Source of the DNA: Blastocystis hominis
Lineage: Eukaryota; Sar; Bigyra; Opalinata; Blastocystidae
NCBI RefSeq assembly: GCF_000151665.1
Contig: NW_013171829.1
Coordinates: forward strand, 53,502 to 117,501
DNA: 64,000 nucleotides
Direction: 5' to 3'
Part shown: positions 1 to 11,574 of the stretch, one piece after another
Numbering within the stretch: the first letter of the stretch is position 1
Layout: every line of letters starts with the position of its first letter
Program-made: the position numbers and the translations under genes
The notes under the pieces: generated by a model
What the model was told of the DNA's origin: nothing
Database searches by the model: none
Seen by the model: only the letters and a program-made list of their open reading frames with translations

Positions 1-83
1 AGACTGAAACGAAGGGTGATAAGAACAAGACAAAGACAGAGAACGGATCATGTAATTGTTTTTTTGCTAATATCTATCTTTCA

Positions 84-3000
84 ATGATCGTTCTTCTCCT
101 GTTCATTATTCTGTGTGTAGCAATTATTTCGATTCTATATTACACGCATATTAATCCCTACGTTAGTCTTTTTCAGACAACATTTACTGTAAAGTCATTT
201 CACTACAACAAAGTTGCTGGATTCAAGCTTTCTAAAAGACCCTTCCTTCAATCCATCCGAATTGGAAATGACTGTTTCGCATCTGTCTCGTCGGTGCAAA
301 TCATGGGATTAAGTTCTTTACGGTCAATTTCTATCGGCAGTAATTCATTCACGGGAAAGAAGAATGACTATGGAAGTGATCGGTCGAAGGATATCTATAT
401 CAATAACTGTAAAGTGTTGCAGTCGATTGAAATCGGTGAGTACAGTTTTAGTGATTATGGAGGGCAATTCAGTTTGAAGGGTCTTCCGTCTCTGCAGTCT
501 TTGCTTGTAGGGAAAGTGAATAGCACCTCGTCTAACTTTTATTCTGTCAACACATTCACACTTCAAGGTATTCTCCCTTTGATCCTCTCTATTCTACTAG
601 ATCTCCCTAATCTCCAGTCGGTTTCGTTGGGCGATTTTGCTTTTTGTGACACATTAACAACAGTGATGGATAGTAAGGGTGTTGATCGTGTTGTTTTATG
701 GTAGATCTTCCTTCTTTGAATTCGCTAATTCTTGGAAGCTCTGCCCTTCAAGGAAGATACGATGCCAATTGCTCATTGACTATGCAAAGTACAAAGCTCC
801 TTATTTCGACTAAGCGATTAGATCTTCCTAATCTTGGCGAGATTGTTTCGGAAGGCCATAGTTTTTATTATCCTTGCACTGTTGTTCTAAAAGGTATTGA
901 TAAAGGAGTTTTGTCTACTAGACATTCCATCTCTCCAATCTGTGGTTCTTCCATTTTCCTTTGAGTATTACTTTTTCTTAGATATTTCCAGTATTGCTGC
1001 GTATTTTCATTTGATGGGATAGATATTCATAGTCTGTTGGAGCAGTATGTGCCTCTGAATGTCTATCATGTTGATGATTTGTACATCTCAATGGACGCGA
1101 TTCCTGTGGAAGCAACTAAGATCATATTCAAAAAGAATTCATTTAAGAGTGAAAGCTCACTAATAATCGATTCTTTTCCAAATTTGAATTCCCTTATTTT
1201 TGAAGATTCCTCCTTTGCGAATGCTGATCTTGTGGAAATCAAGGCTAGTCAGCTAGAGAATTTATCCATTGGGAAATATTGCTTCTCGGGTATGGAAGTT
1301 GAATCTGGTTTGGATAGAAGGTTGGTGGAAGTTGGCAGTTATTCCTTCTACACTCCCCAATTGAAGCAGATTGTGATTGGTACAAGATCTTTATTGAGTA
1401 TGAATACCTTGGTACTGAATCAGTTGAGTCCAAATGTTATGTTAGAATTGGATGGTTTTGCATTGAGCAAAATAGGGAGGATCCAGTATGTTGCTGCTAT
1501 TCCTATTGGTACTGTTCAGTATCTCAAAACAACCATTGAAGAAAACGATGGGCATGAAGGAACAATTGTTCTCGAACTGTTAGATCCGCCAATCATTGTG
1601 CCTACATCTCCACTTCCATCGGAGCCTCCTACTGAATCTCCCACTACCGTGGTTCCAACTACCTTGGCACCTACAACCATGGCACCAACTACCTTGGCAC
1701 CTACCACCTTGGCACCTACTACTGCCACTCCAACAACTTTGGCACCTACCACTGCCGCTCCTACCACCTTGGCACCTACTACCTTGGCACCTACCACTAT
1801 GGCACCAACAACTTTGGCACCTACTACTACCACTCCTACCACTCTTACTCCTACCACTGTTATTCCGACTACTATGGAACCTACTACTATGATCCCAACC
1901 ACATTGGCACCTACTACCATGGCACCTACCACATTGGCACCTACCACACTTACTCCTACTACTATGACTCCAACTACCTTGGCACCTACTACTACCACTC
2001 CAACAACTTTGGCACCTACCACTGCCACTCCTACCACCTTGGCACCTACTACTACCACTCCTACCACTACGACTCCTACCACACTTACGCCTACTACTGC
2101 CACTCCTACAACCTTGGCACCTACCACCTTGGCACCTACTACTATGACTCCAACCACCTTAGCACCTACCACTACCACTCCTACTACCGTCATTCCTACA
2201 ACCATGGCACCTACTACTGCCACTCCTACCACCATCACTCCTACCACTCTTACTCCTACCACACTTACGCCTACCACTATGACTCCAACCACCTTGGCAC
2301 CTACCACATTGGCACCAACTACCTTGGCACCTACCACTGCCACTCCAACAACTTTGGCACCTACCACTGCCACTCCTACCACTCTTACTCCTACCATACT
2401 TACGCCTACCACTGCCACTCCTACAACTTTGGCACCAACAACCATGGCACCTACTACTATGACTCCAACCACCTTAGCACCTACCACTGCCACTCCAACT
2501 ACTTTGGCACCTACAACTGCCACTCCTACAACCTTGACACCTACCACCATCACTCCTACTACTACCACTCCTGAATGTGATGAAGAACAACTGTTGCTTG
2601 AGATGGTTCGGACTTGTGGAAGTAATGGTGACGAGGAATCTTTTGAAATTTATGAGGGAAAACTATCAGCAAGTAGTGTAGCAATCTTTACTCAGAGTTC
2701 TTGTGTGGTTGGTACTTCTTACCTATGCATCAATCCTGTGGAACACACGTTATTAATGAGGGATACTGCCGCAAACGGCTGGTCTCCTGGATCGTTTATT
2801 ACTCTGAAATGTGAGGGAGTGTCGAACTCCTACCGTGCAGAAAATGGTTTCGTAATCTATCCTCGGTACTTCAACTTCGCTCCAACTGTTGCTCCCACAA
2901 CATCGTCTCCTACTACCATCACTCCTACTACCATCACTCCCACTAGCGGTGGAACAAGTACTATCTATGTATCAGAACAAGAGTATCCAACAATCGATGA

Positions 3001-5047
3001 TATTCCTCGTAATGCAGAGGTTCTAATCTTCACTTCTGGTGCGTATGCGGACTTGCCTGAATTGACGCTGAGCGGCTTCTCGAACCTCGAATCTATTACC
3101 TTTGAATCAAATTCATTCAAGAACACACATTCCCTTAATATCGAGTCATCCACTGTATCTTCAATCACATTCGAGTCTTCTTCTTTTAATGGAAACTCGA
3201 ATAATGGGGTTCTATCGCTCCACACTTCCAATCTTCAGTTTGTTGTGTTTAAACCTAATGTTATGAAAATTGTTCGCACTATCTATCTCAGGGGCTTTTC
3301 CAAATCGATTTTGTGGACAGTTTATCGTCGGTCTCTGCTGTCTTTGGAGACTATCTACTATACAAATATGCTTTCTGGTTTCGCTACATCTCTTGTTCAA
3401 GCTCTTGAGGCTGCCGGAACTCCTACTGACGATATCACAATACAAGAGTATGTACCTACTTATATGCCTCGTATTTTAAATGATGTGGAGTCTGCACCTT
3501 TGTATAGTCCTGCTGAATGTGGTAAGGAGCAATTGTTAATTAAGATGGTTTCCACTTGTGATATTAGGGATGACGAAACAGTGCTGGAAATCTATGAGGG
3601 AGGATTATCCTTCACGAGTATTCCCATTTTTAGGCAGCGTTTGTGCTTGATTGGAACCTCATATTTGTGTATGAATCCTGTTGAACACACGTTGGTCATG
3701 GATAATCATTCAGTCCACGGTCCCTCTGCTACATCCAATCTTTCCCTAAACCATGGAGAACTCTCGCTGGACTTTGTTCTAGAAGAAGGAATGGATCGTC
3801 TGATTAATACATTCAGCTTTGGACCATCATTCTCGGCTATTCATTCGAGCAGTATGAATGAAGATCAAATTCAAGTGACACTGATTCGTTCTTGTGGTAA
3901 CTCGTCGGATTCTGAAGGCTTTACGATTTATGAGGGAGCTACGCGTGACCATGCTATCTATAGTCAGACTACTTGTGCTGCTGGTGTAGTGAACCTGTAC
4001 ATCACTCGCGGTCTCTACACGATTGTGATGACGAATTCGAATGAACAGGTTTGGGCTGAGAATTCGATGGTTCGTATTTTCTACGGCAGTTTGCTTGGAT
4101 CGTACAGGAAGGTTGTTGTGGGTGCTGAAGAGTCTGCAGTGTTTGCTCTTCCTGAAGTGATTGAGGCTGGAGCTGCTTGGAAATACTCTTCGGAGACCAT
4201 GGTGGGCACGAGCTGGACCACGGAGAATGTGGATTGGAGCTTGATCTCGGAGTACCCGGCTATTTCTTCGATCACGCGTTACTTCCGTCAGAGCTACACG
4301 TTGTTTGGAGCTGGATTCCGATCTGTGATCATCCAGGTGAAGACGAACGGTGGCTTTGTGTTCTATGTGAACGGAGTCGAGGCTTCTCGCTTCAACTTGC
4401 CCGCTGGAGAGATTACTGCAACGACGCAGGCTACCGAACTGAAGGAGAGCAATGTGTACCGCATTCTCCGGCTGTCCCTGGACGCTTATTCTGCTGTGAA
4501 TGGTGTGTATGAATTCGCTGTGGAAATGCACGCTGCTGAGGGTCAGATTGGCGAGGCCGAGCACTTCGAGTGCTCTGTGGAGTTCACGATCTATGAGCAA
4601 TCGCTGGTTGCAAATGGAATAGCTCAATCGAACAAGGCCGGTATGGCTGCTCATTCGGTTGAGAACCTGTTCGATGCCTCGATTTCTACCAAATATCGCG
4701 TCACTGTGACGAGCTCCGATTTCCCTGTGGAAGTGACCTACACATTCCCCGAGGGCGATGAATACACGATGAATAAGTATGTGCTTACTAACGGCGATTC
4801 AATATCTGCGGCTTGCAACACGTGGAAGATCTTCGGTAGAAAGAACAAAGATAACGACGAATGGGTGATGTTGGATAGCCAAGATAATGTGGAATGGAGC
4901 GAAGCAAATGAATCTCTGAGCTTCACTGTAAACAATGTGAATGCATTCAATGCCTACATGTTCCAATGTAGCTCAGTTGTGAATATCGATGGTGAGTATA
5001 ATGGAAATCAGCTAGATATGGCTGAATGGATTCTAAGAATTGTGTAG
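84..5047 (+). CDS. LRR / Thr-Pro-repeat cell-surface protein
   Basis: Large predicted surface protein of about 1,600 residues. It starts with a hydrophobic signal or anchor (MIVLLLFIILCVAIISILYY). BspA-like leucine-rich repeats follow, with the recurring pattern LxSIxIGxxSF. A Thr/Pro tract of about 60 pentapeptides comes next (nt 1639-2570). After it lie three copies of a Cys-containing module (ExxLLxxMVxTC ... IYEG ... CxxGTxYL; near nt 2570, 3510 and 3850), with more LRRs between copies one and two. The C-terminus looks like a discoidin-type beta-sandwich (NGIAQSNKAG ... WKIFGRK). Reading frame needs four introns: 568-600, 673-704, 894-921 and 991-1022 (33, 32, 28 and 32 nt). The start is the first ATG before the hydrophobic stretch, but an upstream exon beyond the window cannot be excluded. 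Function unknown; host or substrate adhesion is inference from the architecture. The minus-strand gene at 48106-49888 shares the LRR part and at least two intron positions. Confidence 0.75.
1639..2570 (+). repeat. 15-bp tandem repeat coding [LMAT][AT]PTT
   Basis: About 60 tandem 15-bp units encode pentapeptides such as LAPTT, MAPTT, TTPTT and ATPTT, without any break in frame. The tract is Thr/Pro-rich and mucin-like, so dense O-glycosylation and an extended stalk are likely (inference). The order of unit variants is irregular, as expected from unequal exchange, so copy number probably differs between strains. Confidence 0.9.
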
Positions 5048-5767
5048 TTGATCTAGGTCGACATGGATTGTGATTTTATTTTGTGATGTTTGTTGAAAGA
5101 AAGGATCGATAAATACTATTGAACCTTCTCGTTGTCATCATTTTTATATGACACGAGTTGTAGACATATATCAGACTATGAGTTTCTCATGCAGATTATT
5201 TTATAGATTAATTAACTATCATATGGAATTGCACAGATAACAACACAAACACAAGTCAGAGCATGTGAGATAAAGTGATTCGGTGTGTAGTTCATCATTG
5301 CTTCATTTTCCTTCGTCCATATCCCTTCCTGCCTAAAGTAATAACAGTAATTGCCCCAGATATCTGTATTCTTCTTCAGATACTCACACATAACTTATAG
5401 AAACGCAAATACATAATAAAAATATACATCCCTCATACCTAAAATCATTTGGTTCCTATTGAAAACTTATTGATATCAAGTCTAGCATCACTCAAAAATA
5501 CATTTCTTGAAGTTTATACATTCTTCACTCAAGACAATGTCGCCATTCTATCATTTACAAGCATCAATAGATCGCTATATCCTCACAGCAAAGAGGAGGG
5601 ACTGAATAGTGTTCACAACAGTCTGTTATCCTCTCAAAATAAAATCACCAAAACAGGAATCCACAGTTTATCCACCGTACTATCCATTCATTCCTAATTC
5701 ATCCTCATTTCGGTGATTATTGTCTCTCATTGCTCGTTCAAGTATTGGCTTGATTATCAACAATGTC
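5048..5767. other. AT-rich intergenic stretch
   Basis: No recognisable gene. It carries the TGTTTGTT motif at 5087-5094 behind the LRR gene. A 59-codon minus-strand reading frame (5212-5391, starting MCEYLKKNTDIW) is rich in aromatic residues, but it has no recognised family and I do not call it as a gene. Confidence 0.5.
5087..5094 (+). terminator. TGTTTGTT 3'-processing motif
   Basis: Exact TGTTTGTT 40 nt after the TAG of the LRR surface gene. In Blastocystis this octamer lies just downstream of poly(A) sites. Confidence 0.55.
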
Positions 5768-5893
5768 ATGGAATCACTGTACTTGCAGCTGTCCATTTTC
5801 GTATTACTGGTTTATTCAGTTTCCAAATTATTGTAGGTTGCATAGTTTTATTTGATAAGAGTATATCTCTAACCTCTTGTCTGTAGAATACTC

Positions 5894-8800
5894 ATGTCTG
5901 AAGAATCACAGAAAGCGCACAGTTCGATGACATCTTCTCTCCGAAAGCAAAGAGAGGAGCTTATTGTCGAGAGAAAGTCTCTGATTGTGTTTTTTGTGTC
6001 CTTGTCTTAATTGGTGTAGAGTGAGCTAAAAATCTATGACTCTGCATTCAAATCAGCAGTAGCATCATGTCCACCGAAGGAGTCTGGAAACCTTGAGGAT
6101 TTGGAGGAGAGAATCGAGACGGTGGAAGAAGAACTGGAAGTGGGAAGTCGTGATGCGAAAGAAGAGAGAGCTGTAAGCAGTCAGGGCTTTTCTTTCATCT
6201 CTCTAGCTAAAACGTGACTTGTTAAAGTTGAAGCAGTCTTATGACAGAGTCATGCAATACATTGCTGCTTCACGTGAAATTGATATCATTCGAAACGTAT
6301 TTGTTGTGTGAGTGTTTTAATGCGCAGAGACGGAGTGAGAAGTCAAAGAGAGTCGATGAACTGAGCAAGAAACTGGATGAGCTGGCCGAGACAGTGGAGA
6401 TTGAAGAGACCTTGTCTCGTATTGAGTCGAGCAGTGGTAAGAAGGTATGTTGGACTGCGATGTTTTTTAAACTGTATAGTTAACAAAGAGCGATATCTCA
6501 AAGGAGGAAGTGAAGGTTCCCAAGGAAAGCATCGGCCGATTGGTCGGTAAAAATGGTTCAAATGTTTAGGCACGGGAGCGTGTTGATGGGTAGATTCAGA
6601 AGCTGGAGAAGCAGTTCTCTGTGCGAATCATGACGAATGAGGAAGTGTTCACTGTGCTGGGCGAGCTGGCGAACGTGAAGCGATGCATCGCCGAACTCAC
6701 GGACATGGCGAACGAGAAGGAAGTGACGATCCCTCTCTCCACAATGCAGATTCGTGCCTTGTTGGCCCATGATCACAGCTATCGCCGATCCATCGAGAAC
6801 TCTTGCCGCGTCTTCATGACTCTGAAAGATGCCGAAGTCACGATTCGAGGTGGCCAGAATGCTGTGAAGAACGCCGAACGCGCATTGAATGATCTGATGA
6901 AGAGTACTGGGACGAGCCCTAGCCACGCTGATCCATAGAGCAGTCGAGCTTCCCCATTACGCCCTTCCTGCGCAGCGTGCTTGTCAACCAAAAGATGGAG
7001 AAGTTCCTCGCGTTGCAGAAGGAGTGTCCCGCGTATTTGACGTTTACCCCGGAGTCCGACGCTCTGCTGATTCTGGGAACCGTGCAGGATCAGCGCGAAT
7101 CTCTCGTAGAAGTGGATGCGCGATGCGAGTGTAGGCGAAGCTGCAGGAATTCGCGCAGAGCCACGTGGAGGTGGAGGAGAAGATGCCTTGCGAGAATCTG
7201 TTCACTCGCTTCCTGCTGCAGAACAAAGCGGAGCGCATGCAGCAGACGCAGCGCCAGTTCAACGTCCGTCTCCAGGCGTCGAACGGCAGCCTGGTCGTGA
7301 AGGGAGAGAAGGACGCCGTGGCCCAGGCGATCGCGAAGGTGGAGGCGCTGCGTGCCGAGCTGGCGTCGCGCACGATCGAGATGGCGGTGAACGGCGCGCA
7401 GATCGACATGCTGCTGAACCAGAAGGCGGCGGTGGTGCAGGCGCTGGAGCAGGAGTTCGGGTGCCTGATCTCGGTGGAGAGCGCAAAGGGATCGATGAAG
7501 GTGGTGGTGGATGAGGCTCGTCGCGAGGAAACCGTGGAGGCGATCAACGCGAAGCTCGCGACAGTGTGCACGGAGCGCGTGGAGATCCCGGAGTGTCTGC
7601 TGGCGCTGTTCGTGGGCCCGAAGGGAAGCAACATCAACGCGATGCGCCAGGCGCACGACACCAAAGCCGAGCTCGCGAAGGGCGTGCTGGAGATTAGCGG
7701 CAAGGAGGAGAACGTGGCGGCGATGAAGAAGGCCGTCGAGGAGTGGCTGGAGCAGCACACGATCGCGGAGATCCCCGCGGAGCGCCAGTTGGCGCGCGAG
7801 GCGCTGATCGGAGAGAAGGGCGCGAAGATCCAGTCGCTGCGAAAGGAGCTGGCGGTGGAGATCCAAATCGAAGAAGGCAAGGTGGTGGTGATCGGCGCGC
7901 CGGAGAACGTGGAGAAGGCCGTGGCCACGCTGACGCAGCTGCTGGACACCTACCGCAAAGAGAACGCAGTGGTAGCGATGCGCCACGAAGTGTTCGTCAA
8001 CGCGAAGGAGCTGCGTCGCAGCGAGATCGATGCGCGCGAGAAGGAGTGGAACGTCTCGATGTCGCTGCGCCACGACGCGGTGTACATCCACGGAGACGAG
8101 GCTTCGGTGGCGAAGGCGAAGCAGGAAATCGAGGACATCGTGGCGAAGTATGCGGAGTTCCACGAGGATTCGCTGGACGTGCCCAAGGAGGAGATCGGCG
8201 TGCTGCTCGGAAAGAACGGAGACAATCTGCGCGCCTTGGAGAGCCAGCTCGGCGTGTCGGTGCACATCGAGGGCAGCAAGCTGCGAATCTGGGGTCCCGC
8301 GTCCGCTTTGCCCGCAGCGAAGGCCGGAATCGTGTCCAACCTGGAGGAGCGCGTGTATCTCACGGAGGAACTGAACTGCACGGGCAAGCAGATCGAGTTC
8401 CTGCGAGCGGAGCGCTTCGAAGTGGTCCACGCGATCCAGAACGCGTACAATGTGACCATCACGCTGCCTCGCGAGTTCCCTCTCTCTGGACCCATCAAGG
8501 TGGCTGTGCGCGGAAATCGCAGACAGCTCGACGAGGCGATTCCCGTGGTGCGCGAGGCGCTGCAGGGCTTGATCCGCTGCGAGCTGCATCTGGACGGAAT
8601 GGTTCACCGTCTGCTCACGGAGAGCTCGCTCCAGTTCCAGCGCCTCGCTCTGGAGAGCCGCTGCCGCATCCAGCCCGACGAGGCCGCGGGTCTCGTGCGC
8701 ATCGTGGGTCCGAAGCAGGGCGTGGAGCTGGTGCAGGTCCGCGTGTGGGAGCAGCTGGCGGCGCTGGACCCCTCGCTCTACCGCAAGATCGACGTGAGCG

Positions 8801-9606
8801 AAGCGGTGCTGCTGGGTCTGCAGGAGAAGAAGGACGCGATGAAGACGTTCTCCAAGCAGCACGGCGTGCAGCTGCGTCTGCTGCCGCAGGCCGTGCTGGT
8901 GGAGGCCCCCGCCGCCGCGATGGACGAAGCCGTGGCGTTCGTGCAGACGCTGGCCGACGCCGCCGCGCAGGAGAGTCTGCTGATCCCCGTGGGGCAGGAC
9001 CGCGTGGCGTTCGTGATCGGAGCGCAGGGCGCGCGCATCAACGGCATCATCAAGCAGTCGGGCGCCCAGCTGCGCGTGCTGCGCGATGAGTGGGTGCACG
9101 TGCTGGGCACGCCGGAGCAGGCGGCGAAGGCGCGCGCCCTGCTGGAGACGGCGCTGGAGGAGTACGCGGCCACGCACGTCGCCTTCCAGGTGGACGAGGC
9201 GCTGGTGTACGCGATCCGCGGTCCCCGCAACAGCAACCTGGTGCGCATTGAGCGCGAGTGCCGCGTGCGCGTGCGACTGGAGCAGGACGGAGCGGTGAGC
9301 ATCGTGGGAAACGCCGGCGAGGACGTGGCCAATGCACGCGCCGCCCTGGAAAAACTCGAAGAGGAGGCTCGGGCGAACCCCGAGCAGGAAACGGCGTACC
9401 GAGGAGGAGAGAAGCCCCGCCGAAGGGAGCGCGAGCAGGGAGCGGAGGAGCGAAAGCAGAAGAAGGAAAGAGAAGCAGAAGCAGAAACAGAAACACCCGC
9501 TGAATCGGTGTGGGAAAAGCTGAAACGCGCTCCCCTGCTGCCATCCAAGACGGTCGGAGGAAGCGATATGTACAAGTCGGAGAGTGGATACACCGTGGAG
9601 TTATAA
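5894..9606 (+). CDS. Vigilin / Scp160-like multi-KH RNA-binding protein
   Basis: Protein of about 1,160 residues made of tandem KH domains, close to vigilin and Scp160 in length. KH-type GxxG loops are visible as GRLVGKNGSN, LFVGPKGSN, LIGEKGAK, LLGKNGDN and VIGAQGAR. Family members bind mRNA and polysomes at the ER. The N-terminal region is coiled and charged. The first 1.2 kb has seven short introns (for example 33, 34, 31 and 35 nt; one at about 7110-7132 could be 23 or 29 nt), while 7165-9606 is intronless and GC-rich. The C-terminus is Lys/Glu-rich. The start is ATG 5894. An upstream exon (5768-5832, starting MESLYLQLSIF) joins in frame if a 54-nt intron at 5833-5886 is removed, which would add a hydrophobic N-terminus. 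The encoded TAA is 9604-9606, and TGTTTGTT follows at 9696. Confidence 0.85.
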
Positions 9607-9695
9607 GGAAAAGGGGTTATAAGGATTAGGATTGGTATTTCGTGCTTGAGGTGTTGATATATTTTGTTATTGTTTTTGTGGTTACGTGCTAGGAA

Positions 9696-9703
9696 TGTTT
9701 GTT
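9696..9703 (+). terminator. TGTTTGTT 3'-processing motif
   Basis: Exact octamer 90 nt after the vigilin stop and 37 nt before the next start codon. Confidence 0.5.
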
Positions 9704-9739
9704 TTATTCGTTTTTTCGTGAAGTCATTTTATTATTGTC

Positions 9740-10816
9740 ATGTCGTCTGAGAATCCAGAAAGTATATATAATAACTTGGGGCGACTCCGGAAGAACAGAA
9801 AGGTCAGGGGAATTCTTCAGAGGAAGCATGTTTCAGAAGTTGGTCAACATCTTAAAAAGCAGCTATCGGACATTAATGAGCACAACGCCGGTACGAAGGA
9901 ATTACAGTTTACTGTGGAAAAGGATGGAAAAGTCATTGATTACAGTGATATTACCATTCCTTCTGAATTGGATTATGATGCATTTCGGAGTGCATCTTTT
10001 TTACGTAGGAGCAACGAAATCAAGGAACTTCTCAAGACAAAGCAGGAAGATACTTTTGGTCTTGTTGTGGATAAATGCGAAATGCGATTTTGTGATATTG
10101 ATGAGTATGATCCTGTTTTCGATTTGGTAGCAATCAAAAAGAAGTCATACAATAACCTTACAAAAAAGGACGAGTACCTTAAAGCGCACTCTAACGAATC
10201 ATGTAGTGTTCAGTGTACTGTGTCTGATTTTGTCCAGAAGGATTATGATTCCTTAGGTTATCAGTGCTATGACGATTATTTGGATTTGCGAGGGTATTCG
10301 TCGATTCCTACAAAAAAACAGAAGTCTCTCTTTGAGTATGAGGAGATTGTTTGTGGTGTGGATGGTTGTATTTTCCGATGTGTTAGCCCTGAAGATATGG
10401 AAAATCACCGGAAACTTCACAGTTCCCCGCTTCCCTTTCCTTGCCTCGAAAAAGGTTGTCTTCATTCTTGCAGCTCCCGCTTTGATCTGAAGCATCATAT
10501 GTTGCAACATTGCAAGCACCTCTTTCCATGTCTATCAAAAAATTGCCGCTCTGTGTTGACATCTCCACTTGAATTGTGTTGTCACACTATGTATCATACT
10601 GCGTTTTCTGTACAAGTACAAAGACGTAGGCTCTGCCACCTATGCAGGAAGCTGGTATTATGTCACCATTCCCACTTGCAACTCCATCCTGAGATTTGCC
10701 CCCAGTGCCCCTATCCTGGTTGTTCGTATGTAATTCGATCAAAGAATCAGTATTTTTATCATCGATATGCTCATAAATTGAATGACGAACTTGCTAAAAG
10801 TTTGAAACAAGAATAA
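9740..10816 (+). CDS. C2H2-type zinc-finger protein
   Basis: Single-exon gene of 358 residues. The first 200 residues are charged and acidic with no recognised domain. The C-terminal 150 residues carry about five zinc-finger-like units with long C-x4-C spacing: CGVDGCIFRC...HRKLH, PCLEKGC...HHMLQH, PCLSKNC...HTMYH, a C-x2-C/His-rich unit LCHLC...HLQLH, and QCPYPGC...HRYAH. The C-x4-C spacing is like TFIIIA and other nucleic-acid-binding fingers. Function is unknown; DNA or RNA binding is inferred. The lack of introns is unusual for this region. It ends in TAA, with a weak TTGTTTGA behind it, and is convergent with the MYND-prefoldin gene 21 bp away. Confidence 0.75.
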   Translation: MSSENPESIYNNLGRLRKNRKVRGILQRKHVSEVGQHLKKQLSDINEHNAGTKELQFTVEKDGKVIDYSDITIPSELDYDAFRSASFLRRSNEIKELLKTKQEDTFGLVVDKCEMRFCDIDEYDPVFDLVAIKKKSYNNLTKKDEYLKAHSNESCSVQCTVSDFVQKDYDSLGYQCYDDYLDLRGYSSIPTKKQKSLFEYEEIVCGVDGCIFRCVSPEDMENHRKLHSSPLPFPCLEKGCLHSCSSRFDLKHHMLQHCKHLFPCLSKNCRSVLTSPLELCCHTMYHTAFSVQVQRRRLCHLCRKLVLCHHSHLQLHPEICPQCPYPGCSYVIRSKNQYFYHRYAHKLNDELAKSLKQE

Positions 10817-10837
10817 AAATTGTTTGAGTAAAAAAAA

Positions 10838-11500
10838 TCACATTTCTTTCAAGTTTGCTTCCAAATCCTTATACTTCTTTTCAAAATACTTCACTTGTTT
10901 CTATTGGTAAGACCTGGATAAAACAGAATAATACTGAAACACTTTCGATCTTTGAGTTCAAACGATCCATTTTTTCTTGCAGGTTTTGTTTGGCAGTCGC
11001 GTGGTCATGCAACATATACATGCTTCCATACCTACAAAACACATCCTTTGATTCGTCTATCTCCGTCAACTTCTTCATACTAATCTTGTAAGTGTCAAGT
11101 TGTAAATTCAATTTGGACAGGTCAGTTGAGGCCATCTCAAAGTTGTTGTACATTGTTTGACATTCCTTTTGTAACATCAAAGTCTACTACTCAATTCACC
11201 TGTGAAGGCAAACTTGCTCTGTCGACGCTTCAGACTTCCTCTCTGCTGATTTCGCACTCTTTTGAGACTCATCCTACATCAAATAGGTCAACAATAGGCA
11301 AACGACAAAGGGCTTGCATTCCTCACGATGCCCATTCTTCCAATGAGCTGACTGGCATTTCTTCGAGCAGTAGCAAGCAGATTTGCAACGAGAACACTTC
11401 TTGAACTCACCTACTCCTGAATGTTAATAAGGACATGAATACCAGGTCGAGACTCCGTATTTCCGCAAAGGGGGTTTGAACAACTTCTGACAGCACTCAT
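10838..11500 (-). CDS. MYND zinc finger fused to a prefoldin-beta-like coiled coil
   Basis: About 185 residues after removing four introns of 30-34 nt. The N-terminus is a textbook MYND finger: CSNPLCGNT, then KCSRCKSACYCSKKCQ, then HWKNGHREEC. A short Lys/Glu/Ser linker follows. The last 110 residues look like a prefoldin beta-class subunit (PFDN1/PFDN6): helix, hairpin with CRYGSMYMLHD, helix ending KYFEKKYKDLEANLKEM. Prefoldin subunits deliver actin and tubulin to CCT; MYND fingers bind short proline-containing motifs. The fusion reads through in one frame only if the introns are spliced, and it is supported by intron sizes and good junction phases. ATG 11500 precedes the finger directly. 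The alternative is two overlapping genes, but no internal start with its own leader is apparent. Confidence 0.65.
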
Positions 11501-11574
11501 TTCTTTGCTTCTTTACTGATAATACTACTCATACAAAACCCGATCACATCACATCACATCATGTATATTGTGGG

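Noticed and set aside
1516-2568. 350-codon minus-strand frame of VVGAK repeats
   Set aside because: Mirror image of the Thr-Pro repeat on the plus strand; the 15-bp unit leaves no stop antisense. Not an independent gene.
7743-9089. 448-codon plus-strand frame overlapping vigilin
   Set aside because: Gly/Arg-rich shadow in another frame of the KH-repeat exon; no domain.
7090-9177. 695-codon minus-strand frame opposite vigilin
   Set aside because: His/Arg/Leu-rich composition typical of antisense to GC-rich coding DNA; the plus strand has KH domains over the same bases.
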